Source: Butyrivibrio sp. (GTDB lineage Bacteria; Bacillota; Clostridia; Lachnospirales; Lachnospiraceae). From it: 58,466 bases of DNA. The stretch spans positions 1-58,466 of the forward strand of contig SVGB01000018.1 in NCBI GenBank assembly GCA_015056565.1, read 5' to 3'. How positions within the stretch are numbered: the first letter of the stretch is position 1; the number at the start of each line of letters is the position of its first letter. Under the pieces are notes generated by a model. That model had not been told where the DNA came from and ran no database searches. It saw nothing but the letters and a program-made list of their open reading frames with translations. The translations under genes and the position numbers were made by a program. Shown here piece by piece: positions 32,606 to 42,581 of this stretch.

Positions 32606-35600
32606 TCAGGTTAGCTGTACGTTCTCTTTGCCGAATTCTTCTGCCAGGATTGACAGCATGTCCTTGTCGGCGCGGATGGTCTGGCTGCGGCCGAGTTTTT
32701 TCACCTGCTTGGTGTCAGTGAGGTAGATGGCGACCTCGTCGTGGCCGTCGCTGCCTGCGATGAGGCTATCAAGGGCAGAAGCTTTGGCGTCGTAGGAAGC
32801 GCGATCCGCAAACCTGATCCAAACAGTCTTTGGCACCTCCTCGAAAGTGGTGATCTTGCTGGCGATGAGCTTGGCGTCGCGATCCTCTTCAACAGAGATT
32901 CGGCCTTCGATGAAGACCTTGGCATCGTCGTTAAGCCTTGGAGCGTTGGCTTCGTAGGTCTTGGGGAAGACGATGACTTCAACAGAACCTACAAGGTCTT
33001 CTAAAGTGATAAATGCCATAACCTGGTCGTTCTTGGTGTACTTGATCTTCTTGTCACTGATGATCCCACCGATCACAGCGTTTGCTCCGTCGTGAACAGC
33101 TGGGGCTCCGGTCTCTTCATCAAGATAAAAATCAGTTGTTGTATTGGTTATCTTTTTCTTCCAAAGAGAAATATATTCCTCAAGAGGATGACCGCTTACG
33201 TAGAAGCCAAGGACCTCTTTTTCAAATTCAAGCATGAGCTCTTTGTCGAACTCGCCGACGCTTGGCAGAGGAATTTCGTACTGTTTCTTATCTGCATCGC
33301 CTGCGATGTCGAAAAGAGACATCTGACCGGCCATGCTGTTCTTTCCAGCGCCCTTTAGCTGATCCATGATCTGACCGTAAATGGTCATCTTTTGTTTTCT
33401 GGTGCCAGGGAAGCAGTCAAAGGCTCCAGCCTTTATGAAGTTTTCAATGGCACGGCGGTTTACTTCTCCGCCAGCGCCGTCCTGCATTCTTGTAAGGAAG
33501 TCGTTGAGGTCCTTGAATTTGCCACGGACCTCGCGCTCGCTGACAATGGCATTGATTACAGGGCGCCCGATGCCCTTGATGGCTGTCAGCGCATACAAGA
33601 TGGCTTTCTTGCGGCCGGGCGCACAGGTAACAACAGGGCCAGGCGCACTGCCATAAACACAAGGCGCACTGTCAGAAACATCAGCCGCGCTGCCAGAAAC
33701 ACCGGACGAATTGCCAGAAGCAGCAACACCAGAACCGCCACCGGCATTCTCATCCTCAACCTCCGCAACAGAGAATCCCGCAAATCCTTCATTAACATCT
33801 GGCGGCAGGAGCGTTATGTTCATATTCCTGCAGCTCATGATGTAGCCTGAAACCTTGCCAGGATTGTCGATGACAGAGGTCATGAGAGCTGCCATGAACT
33901 CAACAGGGTAGTAGTATTTAAGCCATGCGGTCTGGATGGCGACAACTGCGTAGCAGGCAGCATGGGACTTGTTGAAGGCGTACTTGGCAAAGTCCATCAT
34001 GGAATCATAGATAGCGTTACCAACCTCAGCCGGGATACCCTTGGAAGCACAGCCAGGAACCCCCTCAGCCTCATTGCCGTTTACAAAATTTTCGCGCTCA
34101 ACCTCCATGACGTGCTGTTTTTTCTTACTCATGGCACGGCGTACAAGGTCAGCTCGACCAAGAGTGTAGCCGCCAAGCTGCTGAACGATCTGCATAACCT
34201 GCTCTTGATAAACGATACAGCCGTAAGTTGGCTCCAGGATAGGCTGCAGGAGCGGAGTCTGATAGGTGATGGAACCTGCGTCATTCTTTCCCGCAATGTA
34301 CTTGGGAATGAAGTCCATTGGGCCTGGGCGGTAAAGAGAAATTCCCGCGATGATGTCTTCCAGGGACTGGGGCTTGAGTTCCTTCATGAAAGCCTGCATT
34401 CCGCCAGACTCCAGCTGGAAAATACCGTCGCACTTGCCACTTCCAATGGAAGCAAGAACCTGCGGATCGTTGTAATCGATCTCATCTATATTTATATAGC
34501 CCTTATCTCCAGGAGATACTCCAAGGGATCTGTTTGCAAAATTAACCGCATCCTTGATAACAGTAAGGGTCCTGAGGCCCAAAAAGTCCATCTTCAGAAG
34601 TCCCAGCTCTTCGATGGTGGTCATGGTGAACTGGGTGGTGATATTTCCTTCTGCAGATCTTGAAAGAGGCACCAAATCCTCTGCAGGAGCTGAGCAGATA
34701 ACCACGCCAGCCGCATGGATAGAGGTGTGACGGGGCAAGCCCTCAAGCTTTTTGCACATATCAATAAGCTTGTGAACTGTAGGGTCTGACTCATATTGCC
34801 CACGAAGCTCAGGGTTCATGGAAAGAGCTTTTTCCAGAGTGATGTTAAGCTCATTAGGGATCATCTTGGCAATCTGATCGCCGTAGCTGTATGGCAGATC
34901 CATGACTCTTGCTACGTCCCTGATAACGCCCTTGGCAGCCAAGGTTCCAAAGGTTATGATCTGCACAACCTTGTCAGCTCCATATTTTAAAGTGACATAA
35001 TCTATAACATCCTGCCTGCGCTCGTACTCGAAGTCCACGTCAATATCGGGCATGGACACACGCTCAGGATTAAGGAACCTCTCAAAGAGAAGGTCATATT
35101 TGATAGGATCGATGTTGGTGATGTGCATGCAGTAGGAAACGATACTGCCGGCAGCAGAGCCACGGCCGGGCCCAACAGCGATGCCATTTTCACGGCAGTA
35201 ATTGATGTAGTCCCACACAATAAGGAAGTAATCCACATAGCCCATGCGCTTGATGACGCCAAGTTCGTAGTCCAGCTTGTCTTTTAACGTGCCATCATCG
35301 TCTGGGTAGCGCTCGTGCAGACCATCCAGACACAATTTATTAAGGTAAGTCCAGGAATCGTAACCTTCCGGAACCTCAAAGTGCGGGAGCTTTGTGACGC
35401 CGAACTCGATCTCCACATTGCACCTGTCAGCGATCTTCTGGGTGTTATCAAGAGCCTGCTGCGCATATGGGAAAAGAGCTCTCATCTCCTCTTCACTCTT
35501 TACGTAGTACTGGCCGCCTTCGTAGCGCATTCGGTCCTCGTCAGAAACTTTTTTGCCGGTCTGAATGCAAAGAAGAAGGTCGTGGGCCTCTGCGTCGTCT

Positions 35601-36235
35601 GCGTAGGTGTAGTGGCAGTCGTTGGTGGCAACCAGCGGAATATCAAGCTGATCAGAAAGCGCAAGGAGCGTGGTGTTGACCTGGCGCTGCTGCGGAATGC
35701 CATGGTCCTGGAGTTCCAAAAAGAAATTTCCATGGCCAAAGATATTGTCAAGGCGGATCGCTGCCTCTTTTGCCTTGTCAGGTGTGCCCTTGATGATGTT
35801 CCTTGGAATCTCTCCTGCGAGACATGCAGAAAGAGCTATGATGCCCTCGTGGTATTGCTCCAAAAGCTCCATGTCCACACGGGGCTTGTAGTAGTAACCT
35901 TCGGTGAAACCGCGGCTTACAATGTGGGAAAGATTCTGATATCCCACGTTATTCTCAGCAAGAAGGACCAGGTGGTAATACCTGTCCTCGGAGCTGGTAG
36001 TTTCTTTTTCAAAGCGGGAGCCTGGGGCAACATAGACCTCGCACCCTATTATGGGATTGATGTCGTTGGCCTTGCATTCCTTATAAAAATCAATAACGCC
36101 ATACATAACGCCGTGGTCAGTAATAGCCCCGGCTGTCATGCCGAGGTCCTTAAGGCGCTTAACATATTCTTTTATCTTGTTGGAACCGTCCAAAAGAGAG
36201 TATTCTGTATGGACGTGAAGATGCGTAAAAGCCAT
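32606..36235 (-). CDS. dnaE: DNA polymerase III subunit alpha (DnaE type)
   Basis: Replicative polymerase of the DnaE1/DnaE3 group, 1209 aa. An N-terminal PHP domain (HLHVHTEYSLLDG) is followed by the polymerase core with the catalytic Asp motif PDIDVDFEYE (396-405). Then come a helix-hairpin-helix region and an OB fold near 990-1080 (VIGGIISDKKIKYTKNDQVMAF-like). The frame is open to 36292, but GGGAGG lies 7 bases before ATG 36235. Residues about 820-866 are a Gly/Ala/Ser-rich insertion that ordinary DnaE lacks. Other polymerase genes are outside the window. Confidence 0.96.
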   Translation of the reverse strand: MAFTHLHVHTEYSLLDGSNKIKEYVKRLKDLGMTAGAITDHGVMYGVIDFYKECKANDINPIIGCEVYVAPGSRFEKETTSSEDRYYHLVLLAENNVGYQNLSHIVSRGFTEGYYYKPRVDMELLEQYHEGIIALSACLAGEIPRNIIKGTPDKAKEAAIRLDNIFGHGNFFLELQDHGIPQQRQVNTTLLALSDQLDIPLVATNDCHYTYADDAEAHDLLLCIQTGKKVSDEDRMRYEGGQYYVKSEEEMRALFPYAQQALDNTQKIADRCNVEIEFGVTKLPHFEVPEGYDSWTYLNKLCLDGLHERYPDDDGTLKDKLDYELGVIKRMGYVDYFLIVWDYINYCRENGIAVGPGRGSAAGSIVSYCMHITNIDPIKYDLLFERFLNPERVSMPDIDVDFEYERRQDVIDYVTLKYGADKVVQIITFGTLAAKGVIRDVARVMDLPYSYGDQIAKMIPNELNITLEKALSMNPELRGQYESDPTVHKLIDMCKKLEGLPRHTSIHAAGVVICSAPAEDLVPLSRSAEGNITTQFTMTTIEELGLLKMDFLGLRTLTVIKDAVNFANRSLGVSPGDKGYINIDEIDYNDPQVLASIGSGKCDGIFQLESGGMQAFMKELKPQSLEDIIAGISLYRPGPMDFIPKYIAGKNDAGSITYQTPLLQPILEPTYGCIVYQEQVMQIVQQLGGYTLGRADLVRRAMSKKKQHVMEVERENFVNGNEAEGVPGCASKGIPAEVGNAIYDSMMDFAKYAFNKSHAACYAVVAIQTAWLKYYYPVEFMAALMTSVIDNPGKVSGYIMSCRNMNITLLPPDVNEGFAGFSVAEVEDENAGGGSGVAASGNSSGVSGSAADVSDSAPCVYGSAPGPVVTCAPGRKKAILYALTAIKGIGRPVINAIVSEREVRGKFKDLNDFLTRMQDGAGGEVNRRAIENFIKAGAFDCFPGTRKQKMTIYGQIMDQLKGAGKNSMAGQMSLFDIAGDADKKQYEIPLPSVGEFDKELMLEFEKEVLGFYVSGHPLEEYISLWKKKITNTTTDFYLDEETGAPAVHDGANAVIGGIISDKKIKYTKNDQVMAFITLEDLVGSVEVIVFPKTYEANAPRLNDDAKVFIEGRISVEEDRDAKLIASKITTFEEVPKTVWIRFADRASYDAKASALDSLIAGSDGHDEVAIYLTDTKQVKKLGRSQTIRADKDMLSILAEEFGKENVQLT

Positions 36236-36441
36236 TGCCATTCCTCCCCAAAACTTCCTTTCAATGATATCATTACAGGGCTGTAATATCAATTTGATGG
36301 AGGGTCATAAAATCCTTGCAGAATGAATAAACATGAGATAATATAATAAGTTAGTAAACGTTAATAATGTAACGATTTGCGTCTGGACAGCAGGGGACTG
36401 GTCCGGCAATTAGGTTTAGAAACAGAATCGAGGATACTAAT

Positions 36442-37410
36442 ATGGCGAAGCAGATCAAGACAATCGGCGTACTGACGAGCGGCGGTGATGCACCTGGAAT
36501 GAATGCTGCAATCCGTGCAGTTGTTCGTAAGTCACTGGCTAATGGACTTAAGGTTAAGGGAATCAAGAAGGGCTATCAGGGTCTTCTTAATGAAGAGATC
36601 ATTGATATGGACCGCAGGAGCGTTTCAGATATCATCCAGAGAGGTGGTACAATCCTTGGAACAGCCCGTTGTATGGAATTTACAACACCTGAGGGACAGG
36701 CTAAGGGCGCAGAGGTTTGCCGCAAGCATGGCATCGACGGAATGGTAGTTATTGGTGGTGACGGTTCTTACCGCGGAGCACAGAAGCTTTCAGCTCAGGG
36801 CATCAATACTGTAGGAATTCCTGGAACGATCGATCTTGATATTGCCTGCACAGATTATACAATCGGATTTGATACAGCGATCAACACAGCTATGGACGCT
36901 ATCGACAAGATCCGTGATACATCATCTTCTCACGAGCGAGTTTCAATCGTAGAGGTTATGGGACGTCACGCTGGATATATTGCTCTCTGGTGCTCAATCG
37001 CCAACGGTGCAGACGACATTCTCCTTCCTGAGAAGTACGACTACAACGAGCAGCGCATCATCGACAACATCATCGACAACCGTAAGAAGGGCAAGACTCA
37101 CCACATCATCGTTAACGCAGAGGGTATCGGCCACTCAACATCAATGGCACGTAGAATTGAGGCTGCCACAGGTCTTGAGACAAGAGCTTCAATCCTTGGA
37201 TACATGCAGCGTGGTGGTAGCCCAACATGTAAGGACCGTGTTTATGCTTCAATGATGGGATGCTACGCAGCAGACATCCTTGCAGCTGGCAAGACCAACA
37301 GAGTAGTTGGTTACCGCAACGGCCAGTTCGTTGATTACGATATCGACGAGGCTCTCGCAATGAAAAAAAATATCAACGAGTACATGTACGAGATCGCTCG
37401 TACAATCTGA
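36442..37410 (+). CDS. pfkA: ATP-dependent 6-phosphofructokinase
   Basis: Committed step of glycolysis, fructose 6-phosphate to fructose 1,6-bisphosphate. 322 aa, group A form. GVLTSGGDAPGMNA is at the N-terminus. IGGDGS (Gly after Asp) points to ATP rather than pyrophosphate as donor. PGTIDLDI holds the catalytic Asp; the usual Asn of TIDND is Leu. VEVMGRHAGYIAL and GYMQRGGSP follow. GAGGAT lies before the ATG, and a TATAAT at 36342-36347 is a possible -10. Terminator downstream. Confidence 0.96.
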   Translation: MAKQIKTIGVLTSGGDAPGMNAAIRAVVRKSLANGLKVKGIKKGYQGLLNEEIIDMDRRSVSDIIQRGGTILGTARCMEFTTPEGQAKGAEVCRKHGIDGMVVIGGDGSYRGAQKLSAQGINTVGIPGTIDLDIACTDYTIGFDTAINTAMDAIDKIRDTSSSHERVSIVEVMGRHAGYIALWCSIANGADDILLPEKYDYNEQRIIDNIIDNRKKGKTHHIIVNAEGIGHSTSMARRIEAATGLETRASILGYMQRGGSPTCKDRVYASMMGCYAADILAAGKTNRVVGYRNGQFVDYDIDEALAMKKNINEYMYEIARTI

Positions 37411-37467
37411 TGCGCAAAAATGCCACAGGCATCGAGGTCTCGCAGCGCATGGCTCAATACGAATATC

Positions 37468-37502
37468 AATGGTGATCACTTTTGTGGTCACCATTTTTTT
37501 TT
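37468..37502 (+). terminator. Rho-independent terminator of pfkA
   Basis: A 12-bp stem AATGGTGATCAC/GTGGTCACCATT (one wobble) with loop TTTT, then a run of T residues. Confidence 0.9.
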
Positions 37503-37570
37503 GCTCTATGTAATATTTCGTTAACATGTGGTAGTATAAGTGTACTCATAAAAGTTACAGGAGAAATATT

Positions 37571-38380
37571 ATGATCACCAGTACCAGCAATGACCGCGTA
37601 AAGCGCGTTGTGGCCTATGGTCAGAAGGCAAAAGCACGTCGTGAGGACGGCGTCTTTATTATAGAAGGAATGAAAATGTTAAGGGAGGCTCCAGTGCTCC
37701 AGGTCAGCGAGGTCTACGTCACAGAGAAGTTCGTAGACACCGCCAGCGAGGGAGACAAGGAGATCCTCTGGAGATACGGCGCAGAGACAGTTTCCGAGGA
37801 AGTCATGAACAAGATGGCTGACACTCAGACACCGCAAGGCGTTCTTGCAGTGATAAGGCAGTATCCCTACACGCTGGAGGAGGTTCTTGAAGGCTACAAT
37901 CAGAGCTCTTCTGGAAAAGAAAATGCTCCGCTCCTTTTGATACTTGAGAACATTCAGGATCCAGGCAATCTGGGGACAATGCTCAGATCCGGCGAAGGAG
38001 CAGGCGTTACAGGCATCATTCTTTCAAAGGGATGCGCAGATATCTTTAGCCCCAAGGTGATCCGCTCTACCATGGGATCCATTTTCAGAATGCCATTTAT
38101 ATATGTAGAGAACATTCCTGAGATGGTAAAAGAGCTGGGGAATAAGGGTATTTCCACCTACGCAGCCCACCTTAAGGGTAAAAAGAGCTACGACGAATTT
38201 GACTATACAAAGCCGACAGCATTTCTTATCGGCAATGAGGGAAACGGACTTACAAAAGAGACTGCAGATGCAGCATCTGAGTACGTTCTCATCCCAATGA
38301 AGGGGGAAGTGGAATCCATGAACGCGGCCACTTCAGCAGCAATTCTTACATTTGAAGCTTCAAGGCAAAGAAGGGGGTAA
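37571..38380 (+). CDS. SpoU/TrmH family RNA 2'-O-methyltransferase
   Basis: SAM-dependent ribose methyltransferase of rRNA or tRNA. 269 aa with an N-terminal substrate-binding domain (about 1-105). The SPOUT domain has motif 1 ENIQDPGNLGTMLRS (about 127-141), motif 2 FLIGNEGNGL and motif 3 IPMKGEVESMNAATSAAI. The fold and layout resemble RlmB/TsnR-type enzymes; the exact nucleotide target cannot be read. It precedes proC by 6 bp. Confidence 0.9.
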   Translation: MITSTSNDRVKRVVAYGQKAKARREDGVFIIEGMKMLREAPVLQVSEVYVTEKFVDTASEGDKEILWRYGAETVSEEVMNKMADTQTPQGVLAVIRQYPYTLEEVLEGYNQSSSGKENAPLLLILENIQDPGNLGTMLRSGEGAGVTGIILSKGCADIFSPKVIRSTMGSIFRMPFIYVENIPEMVKELGNKGISTYAAHLKGKKSYDEFDYTKPTAFLIGNEGNGLTKETADAASEYVLIPMKGEVESMNAATSAAILTFEASRQRRG

Positions 38381-38386
38381 CTTAAA

Positions 38387-39181
38387 ATGACACTGGGATT
38401 TATCGGACTTGGTAATATGGCAAAGGCCATGATCGGAGGCATTCTTCAGAAGGGTCTCATGGGACCAAACGAGATAATTGGAACTGCTCAGACAGAGGCT
38501 ACATGCCAGAAGGTAGCTAATAAATACGGGATCCAGACAAGGAGCTCCAACGCAGCAGTAGCCGCAGAGGCAGACATAATCGTTCTCGCTGTTAAGCCCC
38601 AGTACCTCAAGGTTGTGATAGCAGATATTATGGATTCAGTCACTGAGAACAAAGTGATCGTCAGCATCGCAGCCGGTAAGACAATAGGATGGATTGAAAA
38701 AGAGTTTGAAAAGCCCACCAAGATAATCAGGGTAATGCCCAATACTCCTGCACTTGTAGGAGAGGGATGCTCAGCAGTCTGCAGGAACGACCTTGTAAGT
38801 GGCGATGATTTCCACTTTGTAATGGAGCTCCTTGAGAGCTTTGGTAAGGCTTATACAGTTCCAGAGTCTTTGATGGATGTAGTAGTTGGTGTCAGCGGAT
38901 CATCACCTGCATATGTATTTCTTTTCATAGAGGCTATGGCAGATGCGGCGGTAGCTGGCGGAATGCCAAGGAAACAGGCCTATGAGTTCGCTGCTCAGTC
39001 AGTTCTTGGAAGTGCCAAGATGGTCCTTGAAACAGGCAAGCATCCAGGGGAGCTTAAGGATATGGTATGTTCTCCAGCAGGAACTACAATCGAGGCTGTA
39101 AGAGCACTTGAAGAGGGTGGTTTCCGTGGAACAGTGATGAGAGCTGTCTCTGCATGCATCGACAAGAGTAAAAGTCTCTAA
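38387..39181 (+). CDS. proC: pyrroline-5-carboxylate reductase
   Basis: Last step of proline synthesis, NAD(P)H-dependent. 264 aa. The Rossmann motif GFIGLGNMAKAMIGG is at 4-18, then VKPQYLKVV, RVMPNTPALVGEG and the C-terminal dimer helix with GELKDMVCSPAGTTIEAV. It starts 6 bp after the methyltransferase, with GGGGG and a 6-base spacer. No terminator was seen before the promoter of the next gene. Confidence 0.95.
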   Translation: MTLGFIGLGNMAKAMIGGILQKGLMGPNEIIGTAQTEATCQKVANKYGIQTRSSNAAVAAEADIIVLAVKPQYLKVVIADIMDSVTENKVIVSIAAGKTIGWIEKEFEKPTKIIRVMPNTPALVGEGCSAVCRNDLVSGDDFHFVMELLESFGKAYTVPESLMDVVVGVSGSSPAYVFLFIEAMADAAVAGGMPRKQAYEFAAQSVLGSAKMVLETGKHPGELKDMVCSPAGTTIEAVRALEEGGFRGTVMRAVSACIDKSKSL

Positions 39182-39196
39182 AAACCTACTCAAAAT

Positions 39197-39225
39197 TTGA
39201 CAAAAAAACATATCTTTGCTAATAT
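39197..39225 (+). promoter_or_regulatory. sigma-A promoter of the SH3/SleB gene
   Basis: TTGACA (39197-39202), 17-base spacer, TAATAT (39220-39225) with a TGn extension. Confidence 0.8.
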
Positions 39226-39310
39226 TACCAACGGATTATCTTAATCTTAACAAGTTGCAACAAAATTGTAACATTTTGTGACTGATACAATTCAGAAGGA
39301 TAGCAAAGGT

Positions 39311-40417
39311 ATGGACAATGCACTTAAGTTATCCGCTGGGATATTGAGACGAGCATTAGTATTTGCGCTTGTCACTGTTATGTTTTTATCCCAGGGGATG
39401 ACAGTAGAGGCAAGAAACAGAGCTTCAAGCTATTTAGAACTTGCTACAGGAATTTCAAATATCATCAGCCCATTGTCACCACTTGGTGTTGACTACACAG
39501 CAACAGAGGTTCAGGCCTACGCAAACGCAGAGAGGACAGGCGCTCTTCAGGAAGAAGAGAAAGAAGAGTCCACACTGTTTATGGCCAATGTCAGCACAGT
39601 GATGAACGTCAGGGAAGAACCCAATGAAGATTCAACCAAGGTTGGCGTTATCTACAAGGATTGCGGCGGCAAGATATTAGACAGACAGGACGGTTGGACC
39701 AAGATCCAGTCCGGTGATCTTATTGGCTGGGCCAAGGATGAGTATCTTTTGTTCGACGACGAGGCAGAGAACCTTGCCCAGGATGTTGGTAAACAGATCG
39801 TTACCAGTAACTCCAGCGCTCTTAACGTAAGGGCAGAGGCTTCTTCAGATGCAGAGGTACTTGGCGTTCTTACAGAGAATGCTTTCGTAGATCTTATTGA
39901 GGATGAGGGCAATGGCTGGATCAGCGTTGACTACAACGATGAGAAGGGCTATGTTCAGTCCGAGTTTGTTACTACTTCCTTCAAGATAGATGCAGGTGAG
40001 ACCATTGCAGCCATCAAGATCCGTGAGGAGGCTGAGAAGAAGGCATCTCTTACCAAGAACCGCGGAGCAGTCAGCGCAGATGCTGATGAAGTCAAGCTCC
40101 TTGCAGCACTTATCCAGTGTGAGGCAGGTAACCAGCCTTATGAGGGAAGAGTCGCAGTTGGTGCAGTTGTTATGAACCGTGTTAAGTCAGGTGCTTATCC
40201 TAACAGTATTTACGGTGTTATCTATGCATCAGGTCAGTTCACACCAGCTCTTAACGGAACCGTTGCAAGAGTATACAACAGCGGCAAGATCGCTGATGCC
40301 AACTACCAGGCAGCGCAGGCAGCACTTAATGGTGAGACAACCGTAGGCAGCGCACTTCACTTCAGACGCGCCAACGGAAGAGAAGGCATCATAATCGGAG
40401 CGCATGTATTCTGGTAA
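39311..40417 (+). CDS. secreted protein with two SH3 domains and a SleB-type wall hydrolase domain
   Basis: Probable extracellular peptidoglycan hydrolase. ATG 39311 is chosen (AAGGAT 9 bases upstream), not GTG 39278 which has no ribosome site; 368 aa. A signal peptide (about 12-35, LVFALVTVMFLSQGMTVEA) is followed by two SH3_3-like repeats (VSTVMNVREEP...GWTKIQSGDLIGWAK and SSALNVRAEA...GWISVDYNDEKGYVQ). The C-terminal Hydrolase_2 domain has ALIQCEAGNQPYEGR, the likely catalytic Glu, and ends GAHVFW. It is paralogous to the C-terminus of the gene at 11577. Confidence 0.85.
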   Translation: MDNALKLSAGILRRALVFALVTVMFLSQGMTVEARNRASSYLELATGISNIISPLSPLGVDYTATEVQAYANAERTGALQEEEKEESTLFMANVSTVMNVREEPNEDSTKVGVIYKDCGGKILDRQDGWTKIQSGDLIGWAKDEYLLFDDEAENLAQDVGKQIVTSNSSALNVRAEASSDAEVLGVLTENAFVDLIEDEGNGWISVDYNDEKGYVQSEFVTTSFKIDAGETIAAIKIREEAEKKASLTKNRGAVSADADEVKLLAALIQCEAGNQPYEGRVAVGAVVMNRVKSGAYPNSIYGVIYASGQFTPALNGTVARVYNSGKIADANYQAAQAALNGETTVGSALHFRRANGREGIIIGAHVFW

Positions 40418-40467
40418 TTTAGCAGAGTAAAGGGGTGCACTTCGTAAAAGAGATATGATAGAATGTA

Positions 40468-40497
40468 GGGGATTGCAGCAATGCAGTCCCCATTTTT
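40468..40497 (+). terminator. terminator between the SH3/SleB gene and argF
   Basis: GGGGATTGCA and TGCAGTCCCC form a stem with one mismatch, followed by ATTTTTATT. It lies 51 bp past the SleB stop and 24 bp before argF, so it could also attenuate a promoter in the gap. Confidence 0.75.
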
Positions 40498-40520
40498 ATT
40501 ACTGAAGGAGGAGCACCACA

Positions 40521-41510
40521 ATGAATTTGTACGGACGGGATTTTTTGAAACTGCTGGATTTTTCTACTGAAGAGATAGAGTATCTTGTTGACCTGGCTGC
40601 AGAGCTTAAGGACAAGAAAAAGCAGGGTATTCTTCACGACGAGCTTAGGGGTAGAAACATAGCCCTTATTTTTGAGAAGACCAGTACCAGAACCCGATGC
40701 TCCTTTGAAGTAGCAGCGCACGATCTTGGAATGGGTTCAACTTACCTTAACCCAACAGATTCCCAGATTGGTAAAAAAGAGAGTATCGCAGATACCGCCA
40801 GGGTTCTTGGCAGTATGTACGACGGAATAGAATACAGAGGCTTTGAGCAGGAGATCGTTGAGACAATCGCCAAGTACAGCAAGGTACCTGTATGGAACGG
40901 ACTTACCAATGAGTTCCACCCAACACAGATGCTTGCTGATGCCCTCACCATCAGAGAGCACTTTGGCAGGCTTAAGGGCATCCACCTGGTTTACATGGGC
41001 GATGCAAGATACAACACAGGCAACTCACTGATGGTTCTTTGCGCTAAGCTTGGAATGCACTTTACAGCTGTTTCCAACAAGAAGTACTTCCCAGCTGAGG
41101 ACCTTGTTAATACATGTAAAGAGATCGCCAAGGAGACAGGCGCTGTCATTGATTTTTCTGAGGACCCTGTTGAAGGCACCAAGGGCGCAGACGTTATCTA
41201 TACAGACATCTGGGTATCCATGGGCGAGCCTGATGAAGTCTGGGAGGAGCGCATAAAGGACCTTGAGCCTTACCGCGTGACCATGGACATCATGAACAAC
41301 GCTGGCCCACAGTGCGTATTCATGCACTGCCTGCCTTCTTTCCACGACCTCAATACTGGTATAGGAAAAGACATTAAGGCAAAATACGGACTTGATGAGA
41401 TGGAAGTTACTGACGAAGTCTTTGAGTCAGACAGATCCATCGTCTTTGAAGAGGCTGAGAACAGGATGCACACCATCAAGGCCGTTATGTACGCAACACT
41501 CAAGAAGTAA
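40521..41510 (+). CDS. argF: ornithine carbamoyltransferase
   Basis: Makes citrulline from ornithine and carbamoyl phosphate (or the reverse in arginine breakdown). 329 aa. The carbamoyl phosphate loop [11 protein letters not shown] is near 56-66, HPTQMLAD near 134-141, and the ornithine-binding MHCLPSFHD near 271-279. A strong AAGGAGGAGC ribosome site precedes the ATG. Whether it is anabolic or pairs with the carbamate kinase at 18080 cannot be decided; no other arg gene is next to it. Confidence 0.93.
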   Translation: MNLYGRDFLKLLDFSTEEIEYLVDLAAELKDKKKQGILHDELRGRNIALIFEKTSTRTRCSFEVAAHDLGMGSTYLNPTDSQIGKKESIADTARVLGSMYDGIEYRGFEQEIVETIAKYSKVPVWNGLTNEFHPTQMLADALTIREHFGRLKGIHLVYMGDARYNTGNSLMVLCAKLGMHFTAVSNKKYFPAEDLVNTCKEIAKETGAVIDFSEDPVEGTKGADVIYTDIWVSMGEPDEVWEERIKDLEPYRVTMDIMNNAGPQCVFMHCLPSFHDLNTGIGKDIKAKYGLDEMEVTDEVFESDRSIVFEEAENRMHTIKAVMYATLKK

Positions 41511-41580
41511 AGCCCCCGCGTTAACTGCGTCAGAACAAAACAAACACGCAAGTAACTTCGGTAAGATAAGAAGAGAATAA

Positions 41581-42525
41581 ATGCTTAGCAAAGAAGAAAT
41601 AGAAAGGCGGCTCACCACCAGGTGGGCTGCCTGCAACATTGTATATAAGGATGTCACAGGTTCCACCAACAACGACGCAAGGGACCTGGCAGCAGAAGGC
41701 GCTCCCCACGGAACCCTGGTTGTGGCTGACAAGCAGGAAGCAGGGAGAGGGTCCCGTGGCAGAAGCTGGGAGACACCAGCTGGCAGCAACATTGCCATGA
41801 GCCTTGTGATAAGGCCCACAGCCCCCGCAGATCGCATCTCAATGCTGACACTTGTCATGGGACTTTCTGTGGCAGAGGGCGTTAACCTGGCAATTGCAGA
41901 AACCTGCGCAGATGCCGCGTTGGCTCAGGCAGGCACTTTGAAAGATGCCGCGGTGACCCAGGAATCCGCATCAAACGGCAGCAGGCTCTGGGCACAGATC
42001 AAGTGGCCCAACGACGTTGTTATTGACAAGAAAAAAATCTGTGGTATTCTTACAGAGCTCCACATGAACCCCGACAATTCCATAAGAGACGTTGTTATAG
42101 GCGTCGGGATAAATGTGAATATGACCCAGTTCCCGGATGAGATTAAGGGCGTTGCGGGATCTCTTTTGACACAGACAGGTGTAAGAGTTGACAGGAGCCT
42201 TGTAGTGGCCCGGGTCATGGAGCGGTTTGAAGAAAATTATCATAAGTTCCAGAAAGGGTATGATCTGTCTCTTTTAAAAGATCAGTACGAAGTGCGGCTC
42301 ATCAACAAGGATGAAAAAGTGAAGATCCTTGATGCTGGCAAAACCGGGGGAACCCCAGCTGCCTGGGACGCAAGGAGCGGAACAGTTGGAACTGCCCTTG
42401 GGATCACGGATATGGGAGAACTTTTGGTGGATGTGACAGATGAGGCAGAAGATTCTGATCACAGGAATATAATAACTGTCGGCGCCGGAGAGGTGTCGGT
42501 GAGAGGACTATACAGCTACGTATGA
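41581..42525 (+). CDS. birA: biotin--[acetyl-CoA carboxylase] ligase, catalytic domain only
   Basis: Activates biotin with ATP and attaches it to carboxyl carrier protein. 314 aa. TGSTNNDARDL and the biotinyl-AMP loop GRGSRGRSW (about 57-65) are followed by IKWPNDVVIDKKKICGIL and a C-terminal SH3-like domain. There is no N-terminal winged helix, so it should not act as a repressor. Between the ATP loop and KWPND there is an Ala-rich segment of about 30 residues, longer than usual. The frame is followed 56 bp later by coaX. Confidence 0.92.
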   Translation: MLSKEEIERRLTTRWAACNIVYKDVTGSTNNDARDLAAEGAPHGTLVVADKQEAGRGSRGRSWETPAGSNIAMSLVIRPTAPADRISMLTLVMGLSVAEGVNLAIAETCADAALAQAGTLKDAAVTQESASNGSRLWAQIKWPNDVVIDKKKICGILTELHMNPDNSIRDVVIGVGINVNMTQFPDEIKGVAGSLLTQTGVRVDRSLVVARVMERFEENYHKFQKGYDLSLLKDQYEVRLINKDEKVKILDAGKTGGTPAAWDARSGTVGTALGITDMGELLVDVTDEAEDSDHRNIITVGAGEVSVRGLYSYV

Positions 42526-42581
42526 ATGGCCGCGCGCCAAGCAGCACAGGCTGCAGGTGACGGTTGAAATGGAGGCTAGCT

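Noticed and set aside
35315..36286. 323-codon open frame opposite dnaE
   Set aside because: It lies wholly antisense to conserved polymerase sequence, has no ribosome site or family motif, and arises from codon bias.
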